A DNA stretch of 64,000 nt from Microbacterium sp. K24 (GTDB lineage Bacteria; Actinomycetota; Actinomycetes; Actinomycetales; Microbacteriaceae). The stretch lies in assembly GCF_004794465.1 (NCBI RefSeq), contig NZ_SSDJ01000147.1, positions 62,001 to 126,000 of the forward strand, read 5' to 3'. Shown piece by piece: positions 33,728 through 42,712 of the stretch. The notes under the pieces were generated by a model, which saw only the letters and a list, made by a program, of their open reading frames with translations, was not told the DNA's origin and made no database searches. Made by a program: the position numbers and the translations under genes. Positions within the stretch are counted from its first letter, which is position 1. Each line of letters opens with the position of its first letter.

Positions 33728-34243
33728 TCAGCCCTGCGGAACCGTGTACTTGAAGCCCTTGTGGGAGCCGACGTAGCCGAGGCGCTCGTAGAAGCGGTGC
33801 GCGTCGATGCGGCTCGCGTCCGAGGTGAGCTGCACCATGGCGGCGCCGAGGGCGGGGGCGGCGGTGTCCGAGACCCAGCGCATGATCCCCGATCCGATGC
33901 CGGAGGAGCGCAGATCGCTGCGCACCCGGACGGCCTCGACCAGCAGGCGACGGGCGCCGCGCCGGGCCATACCGGGAATCGACGTGAGCTGCAGCGTGCC
34001 GACGATCTCGTCGCCGAGCTCGACCACGAGCAGATCGTTCGAGGCGTCGGCGAGGATCTCGACGAGTCCTGCCCTGTAGGCGGGGCGGTCTTCGTCGGAT
34101 GCGACGTCGCCACGGGCCGCGCTGATCGGGTCGTCGGCGAGCAGGGCGATGACGGCATCCGTGTCGTCGATCGTCGCCCGACGCAACTGTGCCGTTCCGG
34201 CCCGGGATTCGATCGGATGGGGCAGGGCGAGGGCGTCGAGCAT
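33728..34243 (-). CDS. GNAT family N-acetyltransferase
   Basis: This 171-residue GNAT has RRATIDDTDAVIALLADD as the opening strand and helix, VVELGDEIVGTLQLTSIPGMARRG, then VEAVRVRSDLRSSGIGSGIMRWV as acetyl-CoA loop and DAHRFYERLGYVGSHKGFKY at the end. The last part is the classic FYERLGF motif. The substrate is unknown. CAGACT lies 6 nt before ATG 34243, a leaderless start. It is divergent from the TSUP gene with 25 bp between starts, so the promoters overlap. Confidence 0.9.
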   Translation of the reverse strand: MLDALALPHPIESRAGTAQLRRATIDDTDAVIALLADDPISAARGDVASDEDRPAYRAGLVEILADASNDLLVVELGDEIVGTLQLTSIPGMARRGARRLLVEAVRVRSDLRSSGIGSGIMRWVSDTAAPALGAAMVQLTSDASRIDAHRFYERLGYVGSHKGFKYTVPQG

Positions 34244-34268
34244 GCGTCCAGTCTGACATCCTGAGGGG

Positions 34269-35096
34269 ATGGACATCGGCGCGCTCCTCGGGCTCGAACA
34301 GCTCACCTGGGGGATGCTGATCCTCATCGTCGTGGCGGCCTTCGCGGCCGGCTGGATCGATGCCGTCGTGGGCGGCGGCGGACTGCTGCAGCTCCCGGCA
34401 CTCCTGCTGATCCCGGGCATCGCGCCCATCCAGGCGCTCGCGACCAACAAGCTCGCCTCGGTCTTCGGCACCGCGACGAGCAGCGTCACCTACTACCGAC
34501 GTGCGAAGCCCGACATCCGCACGGCGATCCCCATGGCGGTGATCGCGCTCGCCGGATCCTTCGGCGGCGCGGCCGTCGCGACCATCCTGCCGCCCGCCGC
34601 GTTCAAGCCGATCATCGTGGTGGCGCTGCTGGCCGTCGCGCTCTTCACGGCGTTCAAGCCGCAGATGGGCGCGGCGACCCGGCTGCGCTTCCAGGGGCAC
34701 AAGCACCACATCATGGCGGGCGCCGCCGGGCTCGCGATCGGCTTCTACGACGGCATGATCGGGCCGGGCACAGGCACCTTCCTCGTGATCACGCTCGTGG
34801 CGCTGCTCGGCTACGACTTCCTGCAGGCGAGCGCGAAGGCCAAGATCGTCAACCTCGCCACGAACCTCGGCGCGCTGCTGCTGTTCATCCCGCACGGCTC
34901 GGTGCTCTGGCTGCTGGGTGCCATCCTCGCGATCGCGAACGTCGGCGGCAGCTACCTCGGGTCACGGATGGCGATCGCCCGAGGTACGACCTTCATCCGC
35001 GTGGTGTTCCTCGTGGTCGTGATCGGTCTGATCGCGAAACTCGGCGTCGATGTGTGGAACGAGAACATCGCACCGGCGCTCGCCGCGATCGCCTGA
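34269..35096 (+). CDS. TauE/SafE (TSUP) family membrane exporter
   Basis: This 275-residue protein has about eight membrane helices in two repeats. The first repeat has GWIDAVVGGGGLLQLPALLLIPGIAPIQALATNKLASVFGT and the second IGFYDGMIGPGTGTFLVI. Both glycine-rich TSUP signatures are intact. Members export sulfite, sulfoacetate or related organosulfonates, or take up thiosulfate; this one has no sulfur genes beside it to narrow the choice. It ends 12 bp before repeat copy B. Confidence 0.92.
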   Translation: MDIGALLGLEQLTWGMLILIVVAAFAAGWIDAVVGGGGLLQLPALLLIPGIAPIQALATNKLASVFGTATSSVTYYRRAKPDIRTAIPMAVIALAGSFGGAAVATILPPAAFKPIIVVALLAVALFTAFKPQMGAATRLRFQGHKHHIMAGAAGLAIGFYDGMIGPGTGTFLVITLVALLGYDFLQASAKAKIVNLATNLGALLLFIPHGSVLWLLGAILAIANVGGSYLGSRMAIARGTTFIRVVFLVVVIGLIAKLGVDVWNENIAPALAAIA

Positions 35097-35107
35097 GCCA
35101 CGACCGC

Positions 35108-35187
35108 GAGACCCCGGGTACGCGCCGAGACCCCGTGCTGCAGACGTCTGCAGCACGGGGTCTCGGCGGTAAAGCGGGGTCTCGGCG
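35108..35187. repeat. Palindromic GAGACCCC repeat, copy B (46-bp perfect palindrome)
   Basis: Positions 35123-35168 form a perfect 46-bp palindrome (23-bp arms meeting at GAC/GTC). Outer GAGACCCCG (35108-35116) and CGGGGTCTC (35175-35183) add a second inverted pair. It lies between convergent genes, 4 nt from the aspS stop, the same setting as copy A. Confidence 0.9.
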
Positions 35188-35191
35188 GGGG

Positions 35192-36967
35192 TCAGTCGTC
35201 TTCGGGCTCGAAGTCGACGCCGGCCTCGGCGCGCTGTGCGGCGGTGATCGGCGCAGGGGCCGCGGTCAGCGGGTCGAAGCCGTTGCCCGACTTCGGGAAC
35301 GCGATGACCTCGCGGATCGACTCGGTCTTCGACAGGTGCTGCAGCACGCGGTCCATGCCGAGCGCGATCCCGCCGTGCGGCGGGGCGCCGAACTTGAACG
35401 CGTCCAGCAGGAAGCCGAACTGCTCGTCGGCCTGCTCGTCGCTGATGCCCATGACCTCGAACACGCGCTTCTGCACGTCTTCGCGGTGGATGCGGATCGA
35501 GCCGCCGCCGAGCTCCGAGCCGTTGCACACGATGTCGTACGCGTAGGCCAGGGCCGAACCGGGGTCGGTGTCGAACGTGTCGGCGAACTCGGGCTTCGGA
35601 CCGGTGAACGCGTGGTGCACGGCCGTCCAGGCGCCGGCGCCGACGGCGACGTCACCGGATGCCACGGCATCCGCCGCCGGCTCGAACATCGGAGCGTCGA
35701 CGACCCAGGTGAAGGCGAACTCGTCGGGGTTCAGGAGGCCGAGGCGGCGTCCGATCTCGACGCGGGCCGCACCGAGCAGCGCACGGCTCTCCTTCGTGGA
35801 ACCGGCGGCGAAGAACACGCAGTCGCCGGGCTCGGCGCCGACGAAGGCGGCGAGCCCCGCCTGCTCGGCCTCGGACAGGTTCTTCGCGGCCGGGCCGCCG
35901 AGCGAGCCGTCCTCGTTGAAGAGCACGTAGGCGAGCCCGCGGGCGCCGCGCTGCTTGGCCCAGTCCTGCCAGGCGTCGAGCTGCTTGCGGGGCTGACTCG
36001 CGCCGCCCGGCATCCGCACCGCGCCGACGTACTCGGCCTGGAAGACACGGAAGGGCGTGTCCTGGAAGTACTCGGTCGCCTCGACCAGCTCGAGACCGAA
36101 CCGCAGGTCGGGCTTGTCGGAGCCGTACTTCGCCATCGCATCGGCGTAGGTCAGACGCGGGAGCGGAGTCGAGACCTCGACGCCGATCGTCTTCCACATC
36201 GCCACGACCAGCGACTCCATCAGCGCGATGACGTCTTCCTGGTCGACGAAGCTCATCTCGATGTCGAGCTGCGTGAACTCGGGCTGCCGGTCGGCACGGA
36301 AGTCCTCATCGCGGTAGCAGCGCGCGATCTGGAAGTACTTCTCGACGCCGCCGACCATGAGCAGCTGCTTGAACAGCTGCGGAGACTGCGGCAGGGCGTA
36401 CCAGCTGCCGGGGCTCAGGCGCGCGGGCACGAGGAAGTCGCGGGCGCCCTCCGGAGTGGAGCGCGTCAGCGTGGGCGTCTCGACCTCGGTGAAGTCCTCG
36501 GCGTGCAGCACGTCGCGGATCGCCTTGTACACGTTCGAGCGCAGGCGCAGGTTCGAGGCCTGGGCCGGACGCCGCAGGTCGAGGTAGCGGTACTTGAGGC
36601 GCGCCTCTTCACCCACGGTCTCGGTATCGGCGAGTGCGGTCGACACCTGGAACGGCAGGGGAGCGGACTCGTTCAGCACCTCGACGTCGCTCGCGATGAG
36701 CTCGATCTCGCCAGTCGGCAGGTTCGGGTTCGCGTTGCCCTCGGGGCGCTGCGAGACCTCGCCGGTGACCTTGAGCACGAACTCGTTGCGCAGCGGGTGG
36801 GCGATCTCCTCGTCGCGGATCACGACCTGGGCGATGCCCGACGCATCCCGCAGGTCGATGAAAGCGACTCCTCCGTGGTCACGACGGCGATCGACCCAAC
36901 CCGTGAGGGTGACGGTCTGACCGATGTGCTCGGCTCGCAGCGAGCCTGCCGAGTGGGTGCGAAGCAC
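35192..36967 (-). CDS. aspS: Aspartate-tRNA ligase
   Basis: This 591-residue class IIb synthetase of the bacterial type charges tRNA-Asp, and tRNA-Asn as well if non-discriminating. The OB-fold anticodon domain is at the N-terminus ([23 protein letters not shown]). Motif 2 is [19 protein letters not shown] and motif 3 is [18 protein letters not shown]-type insertion occupies about residues 300-420. It starts at GTG 36967, with AAGGA 7 nt upstream. The acidic tail ends FEPEDD. It is convergent with the TSUP gene. Confidence 0.96.
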   Translation of the reverse strand: MLRTHSAGSLRAEHIGQTVTLTGWVDRRRDHGGVAFIDLRDASGIAQVVIRDEEIAHPLRNEFVLKVTGEVSQRPEGNANPNLPTGEIELIASDVEVLNESAPLPFQVSTALADTETVGEEARLKYRYLDLRRPAQASNLRLRSNVYKAIRDVLHAEDFTEVETPTLTRSTPEGARDFLVPARLSPGSWYALPQSPQLFKQLLMVGGVEKYFQIARCYRDEDFRADRQPEFTQLDIEMSFVDQEDVIALMESLVVAMWKTIGVEVSTPLPRLTYADAMAKYGSDKPDLRFGLELVEATEYFQDTPFRVFQAEYVGAVRMPGGASQPRKQLDAWQDWAKQRGARGLAYVLFNEDGSLGGPAAKNLSEAEQAGLAAFVGAEPGDCVFFAAGSTKESRALLGAARVEIGRRLGLLNPDEFAFTWVVDAPMFEPAADAVASGDVAVGAGAWTAVHHAFTGPKPEFADTFDTDPGSALAYAYDIVCNGSELGGGSIRIHREDVQKRVFEVMGISDEQADEQFGFLLDAFKFGAPPHGGIALGMDRVLQHLSKTESIREVIAFPKSGNGFDPLTAAPAPITAAQRAEAGVDFEPEDD

Positions 36968-37096
36968 GGAGGATTCCTTCTGATCTGGGGAATGGTGAAC
37001 CCGCCCAGTCTACGTGGGCGGGCGGTGCGTCCCCGGCGTCGTTCCCCGACCCGACACCGATCATCAGTAGGATCGCCACGACAGAAAGAGGCGCCC

Positions 37097-37114
37097 ATGG
37101 ATTCCGACGCGTGA
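37097..37114 (+). other. Five-codon mini-ORF coupled to the histidine phosphatase start
   Basis: ATG at 37097 encodes MDSDA and stops at a TGA that overlaps the next gene's GTG (GTGA). AAAGAGG lies 5 nt upstream, and a TAGGAT -10 box at 37068-37073 would supply the transcript. Ribosomes ending here could re-initiate on the phosphatase gene, which lacks a good site of its own. Confidence 0.5.
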
Positions 37115-37740
37115 CGGCGACGCGACTGCACCTCGTCCGGCACGGAGAGGTGCACAACCCGCGCCGTGTGCTCTACGGACGGCTTCCCGACTATCACCTG
37201 AGCAAGGCCGGGCGCGCGATGGCGCAGGCCGCGGCCGATCATGTCGCGGCACTGGAGCGCCCGGTCGTGGAGCTGTACTCGTCGCCGCTCGAGCGCGCGC
37301 AGGAGTCCGCCGAGCCGTTCGCTGAGAGGTTCGATCAGGTGCCGGACATCGACATCCGTCTGATCGAGCCCACCAACGTGTTCGAGGGCACGCAGATGCG
37401 CCGCTCTCTGATGAATCCGCTCAATTGGTGGCACCTGCGTCAGCCAGCGACTCCGAGCTGGGGAGAGCCGTACGCGTCGATCGCCGAGCGGATGCTGGGC
37501 ATCATGGACGAGGCGTGGGATGCCGCGGGCGGCGGCGACGTCGTGATGGTCTCGCACCAGGCGCCGATCTGGATCACCCACCTGCGCGTGGCGGGTCTTC
37601 CGCTCCGCCATGATCCCCGCACCCGCCGGTGCGCGCTGTCGAGCGTGACATCGTTCGAGCGCGTCGGCGACGTGTGGCGCGAGGTGGCGTACGTCGAGCC
37701 CGCCGCGACCGGGAGTGCGGTCGACGTCGGGGCCGTCTGA
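37111..37740 (+). CDS. Histidine phosphatase family protein
   Basis: This 209-residue phosphoglycerate-mutase-like enzyme has LHLVRHGEVHNPRRVLYGRLPDYHLSKAG (catalytic His in RHG, residue about 10), LYSSPLERAQESAEPFAERF, and VVMVSHQAPIWITHLR with the second histidine. The set is complete. Its substrate could be a phosphorylated sugar, a cofactor precursor or a protein. The GTG start is coupled to a five-codon mini-ORF. It precedes the cytochrome maturation genes, separated by palindromic element C, a common position in actinobacteria. Confidence 0.9.
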   Translation: MTATRLHLVRHGEVHNPRRVLYGRLPDYHLSKAGRAMAQAAADHVAALERPVVELYSSPLERAQESAEPFAERFDQVPDIDIRLIEPTNVFEGTQMRRSLMNPLNWWHLRQPATPSWGEPYASIAERMLGIMDEAWDAAGGGDVVMVSHQAPIWITHLRVAGLPLRHDPRTRRCALSSVTSFERVGDVWREVAYVEPAATGSAVDVGAV

Positions 37741-37747
37741 CGACTGC

Positions 37748-37808
37748 TTTCGAATCGCGCGAATGGCCCCTTTTCGGCCCCGGAGGCGACCATTCGCGCG
37801 ATTCGAAA
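37748..37808. repeat. Intergenic 19-bp inverted repeat (element C)
   Basis: Arms 37748-37766 and 37790-37808 are perfectly complementary over 19 bp (outer TTTCGAATCGCGCG, inner ATGG/CCAT) with a 23-bp centre containing two GGCCCC units. It may terminate the phosphatase transcript before the leaderless TlpA gene. Confidence 0.85.
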
Positions 37809-37871
37809 ACGAAGGTCGACCGGCAGCTCCGTCCACCCCATGCATAGGAACCCGCACGTAAACTGGGAATC

Positions 37872-38537
37872 GTGCCACTCGCGAACTCGGTCCCTGAGCC
37901 CGACGAAGGGTCGATCCGCAGCGGCCGCCCCTCCCGCAGCAGGCTTCCGCGCCGCGCGGTCGGAGCCGCGCTCGCCGCGGTGTTCGCCATCGGTCTGAGC
38001 GCCTGCGCTCCCGATCCCGTCAGCGAGTCCTTCCTCAGCGGGGAGAACACCGGCTACGTCGCGGCCGACGGAGCGATCACCGAGATCCCGGCGGCCGAAC
38101 GCGGGGAGCCGGTGGACTTCGGCGGCGTCACCGAGTCCGGCGACAAGCTCGACAGCAAGGATCTCGCGGGCCAGGTCACGGTCATCAACTTCTGGTACGC
38201 CGGATGCGCGCCCTGCCGCGTGGAAGCCGCCGACCTGGAGAGCGTCTGGCAGGACTTCGAGGGCGAGGGCGTCTCGTTCGTCGGTGTGAACACGCGTGAC
38301 CAGGCCGACACGGCGGTCGCGTTCGCCGACGAGTACGGCATCACCTATCCGAGCCTGATCGACGTCGACACGGCTCAGGCCAAGCTCGCGTTCGCGGAGG
38401 TCACCCCGATCTCGGCCACCCCGACCACGCTGGTCCTCGACAAGCAGGGCCGCGTCGCCGCCCGCATCATCGGCCCCATCGACGGCACCTCGATCCTCTC
38501 CACGCTCGTCAAGGACGCGCTCGCGGAGTCCTCGTGA
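37872..38537 (+). CDS. TlpA/ResA-type thiol-disulfide reductase (lipoprotein)
   Basis: This 221-residue thioredoxin-fold lipoprotein has a basic N-terminus, a hydrophobic segment and lipobox LSAC. The redox site is WYAGCAPCRVEA (CAPC), and TPISATPTTLVLDKQGR supplies the cis-proline. In system II cytochrome c maturation such a protein reduces apocytochrome haem-binding cysteines, receiving electrons from CcdA, the next gene. It starts at GTG 37872, with TAAACT 7 nt upstream (leaderless). Confidence 0.92.
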   Translation: MPLANSVPEPDEGSIRSGRPSRSRLPRRAVGAALAAVFAIGLSACAPDPVSESFLSGENTGYVAADGAITEIPAAERGEPVDFGGVTESGDKLDSKDLAGQVTVINFWYAGCAPCRVEAADLESVWQDFEGEGVSFVGVNTRDQADTAVAFADEYGITYPSLIDVDTAQAKLAFAEVTPISATPTTLVLDKQGRVAARIIGPIDGTSILSTLVKDALAESS

Positions 38538-38553
38538 TCACCACGGGGGCGCT

Positions 38554-39336
38554 GTGAACATCGACGCGATCATCGGCTCCGGCGGCCTGTGGCTCGCCAT
38601 CCCGGTCGCCATGCTCGCGGGACTGGTGTCGTTCCTGTCGCCGTGCGTGCTGCCGCTGGTTCCGGGATACCTCGGGTTCCTCGGAGGAGCGGTCGCACCG
38701 CGCGGCGACGTTTCGTCTCGCTCCGCTCGCTCGGCGACCGCGGTCGTCGAGGCTCCGACGCGGACCCGGCTCGTGCTCGGGGTGCTGCTGTTCATCCTCG
38801 GCTTCAGCGTGGTCTTCATCGCCATCACGGCGCTCAGCGGCACGTTCGGCGTCTTCCTGCTGCAGTGGGGCGACCTGATCACCCGCATCCTCGGCGTCGT
38901 GATCATCCTCATGGGACTCGTGTTCCTCGGCGCCTTCGGCTTCGCGCAGCGCGAGTTCCGGTTCCACGTCGACTCGAAGTACGGCGTCATCGGCGCCCCG
39001 CTCCTCGGCGTCGCACTGGGCATCGGCTGGGCTCCCTGCATGGGCCCGACCCTCACGGCCATCGTCGCGCTCTCGTTCAACGCCGGCGATCCGGCACGGG
39101 CGAGCTTCCTCGGGCTCGCCTACTCGCTCGGCCTCGGCATCCCGTTCCTGCTCGTCGCCCTCGGCTTCGGCTGGGCGACCAAGACGATCGGGTTCCTCCG
39201 CCGTCACATCCGCGTCGTCAACATCATCGGCGGCGTGCTGCTCATCGTGCTCGGCATCCTGATGGTGACCGGCCTCTGGACCGACATCATGTCGCGCCTG
39301 ACGGCGGTGATGGGCAGTGTCCTCCTCCCGCTCTGA
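38554..39336 (+). CDS. ccdA: Cytochrome c biogenesis protein CcdA
   Basis: This 260-residue membrane protein has six predicted helices. The two redox cysteines are in LSPCVLPLVPGYLGFLGG (helix 1) and GWAPCMGPTLTAI (helix 4), the hallmark of CcdA, which carries electrons from cytoplasmic thioredoxin to extracytoplasmic TlpA/ResA. A Ser/Arg/Ala-rich loop (about 48-68) is longer than in Bacillus CcdA. It starts at GTG 38554, 16 bp after the TlpA stop. Confidence 0.93.
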   Translation: MNIDAIIGSGGLWLAIPVAMLAGLVSFLSPCVLPLVPGYLGFLGGAVAPRGDVSSRSARSATAVVEAPTRTRLVLGVLLFILGFSVVFIAITALSGTFGVFLLQWGDLITRILGVVIILMGLVFLGAFGFAQREFRFHVDSKYGVIGAPLLGVALGIGWAPCMGPTLTAIVALSFNAGDPARASFLGLAYSLGLGIPFLLVALGFGWATKTIGFLRRHIRVVNIIGGVLLIVLGILMVTGLWTDIMSRLTAVMGSVLLPL

Positions 39337-39355
39337 GACCGAGAACCAGGATGCC

Positions 39356-41095
39356 GTGACAAGCGACACCACCAACGATCCGCTCCGCCCGTCCGACCAT
39401 GTCGACGGCGACGACTCGATCACGCAGCCGCGCCTCGGCATCGTCGGCTGGCTGCGGTGGGGGTGGCGTCAGCTCACCTCGATGCGCACCGCTCTCATCC
39501 TGCTGCTCGTGCTCGCGATCGCCGCGATCCCCGGCTCGATCTTCCCGCAGCGGATGGCCGACCCGAACGGCGTGACGCAGTGGCAGCGCGACAACCCCGA
39601 CCTGTTCCCGGTGCTCGACGCGCTGAAGCTGTTCGACGTCTACCTGTCGCCGTGGTTCTCGGCGATATACCTGCTGCTGTTCGCGTCGCTCGTCGGCTGC
39701 GTGATCCCGCGCATCCGGCATCACGCGAAGGCGCTCCGCGCCCGCCCGCCGCGCACCCCCGCCCGTCTGCAGCGGCTGGAGGACTTTCGCGCCGTGGTGC
39801 GCGACGCGCCGGATGCCGAGGCTGCGGCATCCGCCTCGATCGATGTCGCGACGAAACAGCTGAAGGCCCTCGGGTACCGCGTCGAGCGCTATGACCGCGG
39901 CCGCACGTTCTCGGTGTCGGCCGAGCGCGGCTACTGGCGGGAGACGGGCAACCTGCTCTTCCACCTCGCGCTCGTCGGCGTGCTCGTCACGGTCGGCATC
40001 GGCGGCGGATTCTCGTACACCGGTCAGCGCGTCATCGTCGAGGGCGAGACCTTCGCGAACACCCTCATCGACTACGACTCGATGAACCGCGGACGCTTCG
40101 TGGGCGACGACGCCCTGGCCCCCTACTCGATGCGTCTCGATTCGTTCGACGTGACCTATCAGCCCTACGGCGAGCCCGGCTCCGGCCAGGCCGGCGACTT
40201 CTCGGCGAACGTGACCGTGCAGGAGAACGGCGATGAGCGCACCGGCGCCGTGAAGGTCAACGAGCCGCTCTCCGTCGCCGACGACGACATCTTCCTGCTC
40301 GGCAACGGCTACGCGCCGACGATCACCGTGCGCAATGCGGATGACGAGGTCGTGTTCACCGGGAGCGTCCCCTTCCTGCCGCAGGACAACAACATGTTCT
40401 CGCTCGGCATCGTCAAGATCACCGACGGGATGCCGGAGCAGCTCGGCATCCGCGCCCTGTTCTATCCGACGGCCGCGACGGGCGCCGACGGCACGATCGC
40501 CTCCGCGTATGGCGACCTCGTCAACCCGCTGCTCACGCTGGACGTGTTCGAGGGCGATCTCGGCGTCAACGACGGCGTCCCGCGATCGGTCTACGTGCTC
40601 GACACCACCGACCTCACCCAGCTGACCGGCCGGGCGATCGGCAAGGAATCGATCGAGCTGAGCCCCGGCAAGACGGCCGAACTTCCCGACGGGCTCGGCA
40701 CGATCACGTTCGAGGACGAGTCTCCCGCCGGAGCGACCGACTCCTCGCAGTCCGTCAAGAGGTTCGCCTCGCTGCAGATCCACCGCGACGACTCGGGTCC
40801 GTTCGTCCTGGGCTTCGCTCTCCTCGCGCTCGCAGGCCTCATGATCGCCCTGTTCGTGCCGCGCCGTCGTGTCTGGGTGAAGGCGACCGCCGACGGGGGT
40901 GCAGTGAACCTCGAGTACGCCGCGCTCGCCCGAGGCGAGGACCCGACCCTCGCCGCCGCGGTCGACGACCTCGTCGCCGGGCACGGCCGCCTGCTCGACG
41001 CCGCGGGTGGCACGAAAGCCCGTGAGATCCCCGAAGACGCCGATCCGTCCGCGGAGCCGCAGACCCCGGCATCCGACTCCCCGAAAGTAGACTGA
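39356..41095 (+). CDS. resB: Cytochrome c biogenesis protein ResB
   Basis: This 579-residue ResB/Ccs1 has three N-terminal helices (MRTALILLLVLAIAAIPGSIFPQ; FSAIYLLLFASLVGCVIPRI; NLLFHLALVGVLVTVGIGGG). A large extracytoplasmic domain follows, then a last helix (FVLGFALLALAGLMIALFVPRRR) near the C-terminus. With CcsB it exports haem and attaches it to apocytochrome c. I prefer GTG 39356, with AGGA 5 nt upstream. An in-frame GTG at 39317, overlapping ccdA by 20 bp, would add 13 residues. Confidence 0.92.
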   Translation: MTSDTTNDPLRPSDHVDGDDSITQPRLGIVGWLRWGWRQLTSMRTALILLLVLAIAAIPGSIFPQRMADPNGVTQWQRDNPDLFPVLDALKLFDVYLSPWFSAIYLLLFASLVGCVIPRIRHHAKALRARPPRTPARLQRLEDFRAVVRDAPDAEAAASASIDVATKQLKALGYRVERYDRGRTFSVSAERGYWRETGNLLFHLALVGVLVTVGIGGGFSYTGQRVIVEGETFANTLIDYDSMNRGRFVGDDALAPYSMRLDSFDVTYQPYGEPGSGQAGDFSANVTVQENGDERTGAVKVNEPLSVADDDIFLLGNGYAPTITVRNADDEVVFTGSVPFLPQDNNMFSLGIVKITDGMPEQLGIRALFYPTAATGADGTIASAYGDLVNPLLTLDVFEGDLGVNDGVPRSVYVLDTTDLTQLTGRAIGKESIELSPGKTAELPDGLGTITFEDESPAGATDSSQSVKRFASLQIHRDDSGPFVLGFALLALAGLMIALFVPRRRVWVKATADGGAVNLEYAALARGEDPTLAAAVDDLVAGHGRLLDAAGGTKAREIPEDADPSAEPQTPASDSPKVD

Positions 41096-41099
41096 CATC

Positions 41100-42077
41100 A
41101 TGCTCGAGCTCAACGAGATCTCGCCGATCCTGCTGTGGACGGCGATCGCGATCTACGCGGCGGCCTTCATCGCCTTCGCCTTCGATCTCGCGCGCCGCTC
41201 GGAGGTCTCGGCACAAGCGCAGACCGTGCGGGAGCCGGCGCTCGTCGGCGCCGGCGGGGGAGTGATCACCGCATCGTCCGCGGGGTCGTCCGGCAGCGAC
41301 GCGAAGCCGCAGCGATTCGTGATGGCACGCATCGGCACCTCGCTCATGGTGCTCGCCTTCGTCTTCCACCTGGGGGCGACACTGACCCGCGGCATCGCCG
41401 CCGGTCGTGTGCCGTGGGCCAACCTCTACGAGTTCGCGATGCTCGGCACGCTCCTCATCGTGGCGGTGTTCCTCGTGGTGCTCACGCGCATCGACCTGCG
41501 CTTCCTCGGCACGTTCATCACGGGTCTCGTCGTGATCCTGCTCGGCCTCGCCTCGACGAACTTCTACGTCGAGATCTCTCCGCTGATGGACCCGCTGAAG
41601 AGCGTCTGGCTCGTCATCCACGTGTTCGTGGCGTCTCTCGCCACCGCGTTCTTCGCGCTCGCCTTCGCGCTCTCGGTCATTCAGCTCATGCAGTCGCGGC
41701 GGGAGCGCCTCGTCGGCGAGGGTGCGGAGAAGACGGGCCCCGGGTTCCTCCGGACGTTCCCGAACGCAGAGCGTCTCGAGAGCATGGCCTACCGGTTCAC
41801 GATCATCGGGTTCATCCTGTGGACCTTCACCCTGATCGCCGGCTCGATCTGGGCGTACTACGCGTGGAGCCGCTTCTGGGGCTTCGACGTCAAGGAGACC
41901 TGGACGTTCGTGATCTGGGTCATCTACGCCGGGTACATCCACGCGCGGGCGACCCGCGGCTGGCGGGGCAACCCCTCGGCCTGGCTCGCGATCGTCGGCT
42001 TCTCGGCCGTGATCTTCAACTTCACCATCGTCAACGTGTTCTTCAAGGGCCTGCACGCCTACTCCGGCCTGAGCTGA
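41100..42077 (+). CDS. ccsB: Cytochrome c biogenesis protein CcsB/CcsA
   Basis: This 325-residue haem-handling membrane protein has about eight helices. The tryptophan-rich periplasmic WWD-type segment is WAYYAWSRFWGFDVKETWTFV (near 250-270), with Phe where many homologues have Trp. Histidines in VFHLG, VIHVF and GYIHARATRG are probable haem ligands. TAGACT, overlapping the end of resB, lies 6 nt before the ATG; the gene may therefore also have its own leaderless promoter. It completes the TlpA-CcdA-ResB-CcsB set. Confidence 0.93.
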   Translation: MLELNEISPILLWTAIAIYAAAFIAFAFDLARRSEVSAQAQTVREPALVGAGGGVITASSAGSSGSDAKPQRFVMARIGTSLMVLAFVFHLGATLTRGIAAGRVPWANLYEFAMLGTLLIVAVFLVVLTRIDLRFLGTFITGLVVILLGLASTNFYVEISPLMDPLKSVWLVIHVFVASLATAFFALAFALSVIQLMQSRRERLVGEGAEKTGPGFLRTFPNAERLESMAYRFTIIGFILWTFTLIAGSIWAYYAWSRFWGFDVKETWTFVIWVIYAGYIHARATRGWRGNPSAWLAIVGFSAVIFNFTIVNVFFKGLHAYSGLS

Positions 42078-42091
42078 CCCGCGGCCAACTG

Positions 42092-42682
42092 TCAGGGGCC
42101 GAGCGGGATGACCTCTGCGTGCTCGGCGCCGTCCTGGTACCACACGAGTTCGGCCTCGGCGATCGTCTCGGTCGGCTGCAGGGAGAACTCGGTCCGCGAC
42201 GCGTCGGCGAATTCCTGCCACGAGTCCGGGTCGAGGGTCTTGCCGTAGACGACCGAGAGGTGGAAGGTCCAGTCATCGACGCTGCGCTCGTCGAGGCGTC
42301 GGAAGTCCGTGCTCTGAAGCGCCTCGCTGAGCGCTGCGTAGGCCGAGACGAGACCGGGTGTGCGGGCGATGCGCACGATGAGGATCTGCCAGGGCGCCGG
42401 GAACACGTCGACCGCCTCCGCCGTCACCTCGATCGGATGCTGGAGCGCAGCCCAGTCGCGGATCAGCGCCGACAGCTCGTCCCGGCGCTCGGGTTCGAAG
42501 AATCCGCGCAGCGTGACGTGCTCGGTGCGGGGATGCGGGATGTCGCCGCCGAAACGAGCGAGCGCGGCATCTTGCACCTCTCGGTACAGCGACGCGACTG
42601 CGATGGTCGGACGCAGCACGAGGTACTGCTGCCCTTCCAGTGACGCGAGCTGGGCAGGGTCATCCATGAACGGTCGGCGCAT
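42092..42682 (-). CDS. 2H phosphoesterase (2'-5' RNA ligase-like)
   Basis: This 196-residue protein has the two HxT/S motifs of the 2H superfamily: EHVTLRGF (H-V-T) and FHLSVVYG (H-L-S). Family members cut or join 2',5' or cyclic phosphodiester bonds. AVDVFPAPWQILIVRI lies between the motifs as expected. Given an rtcB gene elsewhere in the window, RNA end-processing is a tempting role but is not shown. TAGGCT-N6 before the ATG indicates a leaderless start. Confidence 0.87.
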   Translation of the reverse strand: MRRPFMDDPAQLASLEGQQYLVLRPTIAVASLYREVQDAALARFGGDIPHPRTEHVTLRGFFEPERRDELSALIRDWAALQHPIEVTAEAVDVFPAPWQILIVRIARTPGLVSAYAALSEALQSTDFRRLDERSVDDWTFHLSVVYGKTLDPDSWQEFADASRTEFSLQPTETIAEAELVWYQDGAEHAEVIPLGP

Positions 42683-42712
42683 GACGTGAGCCTACGGGGC
42701 AGCAGCCGCGAG

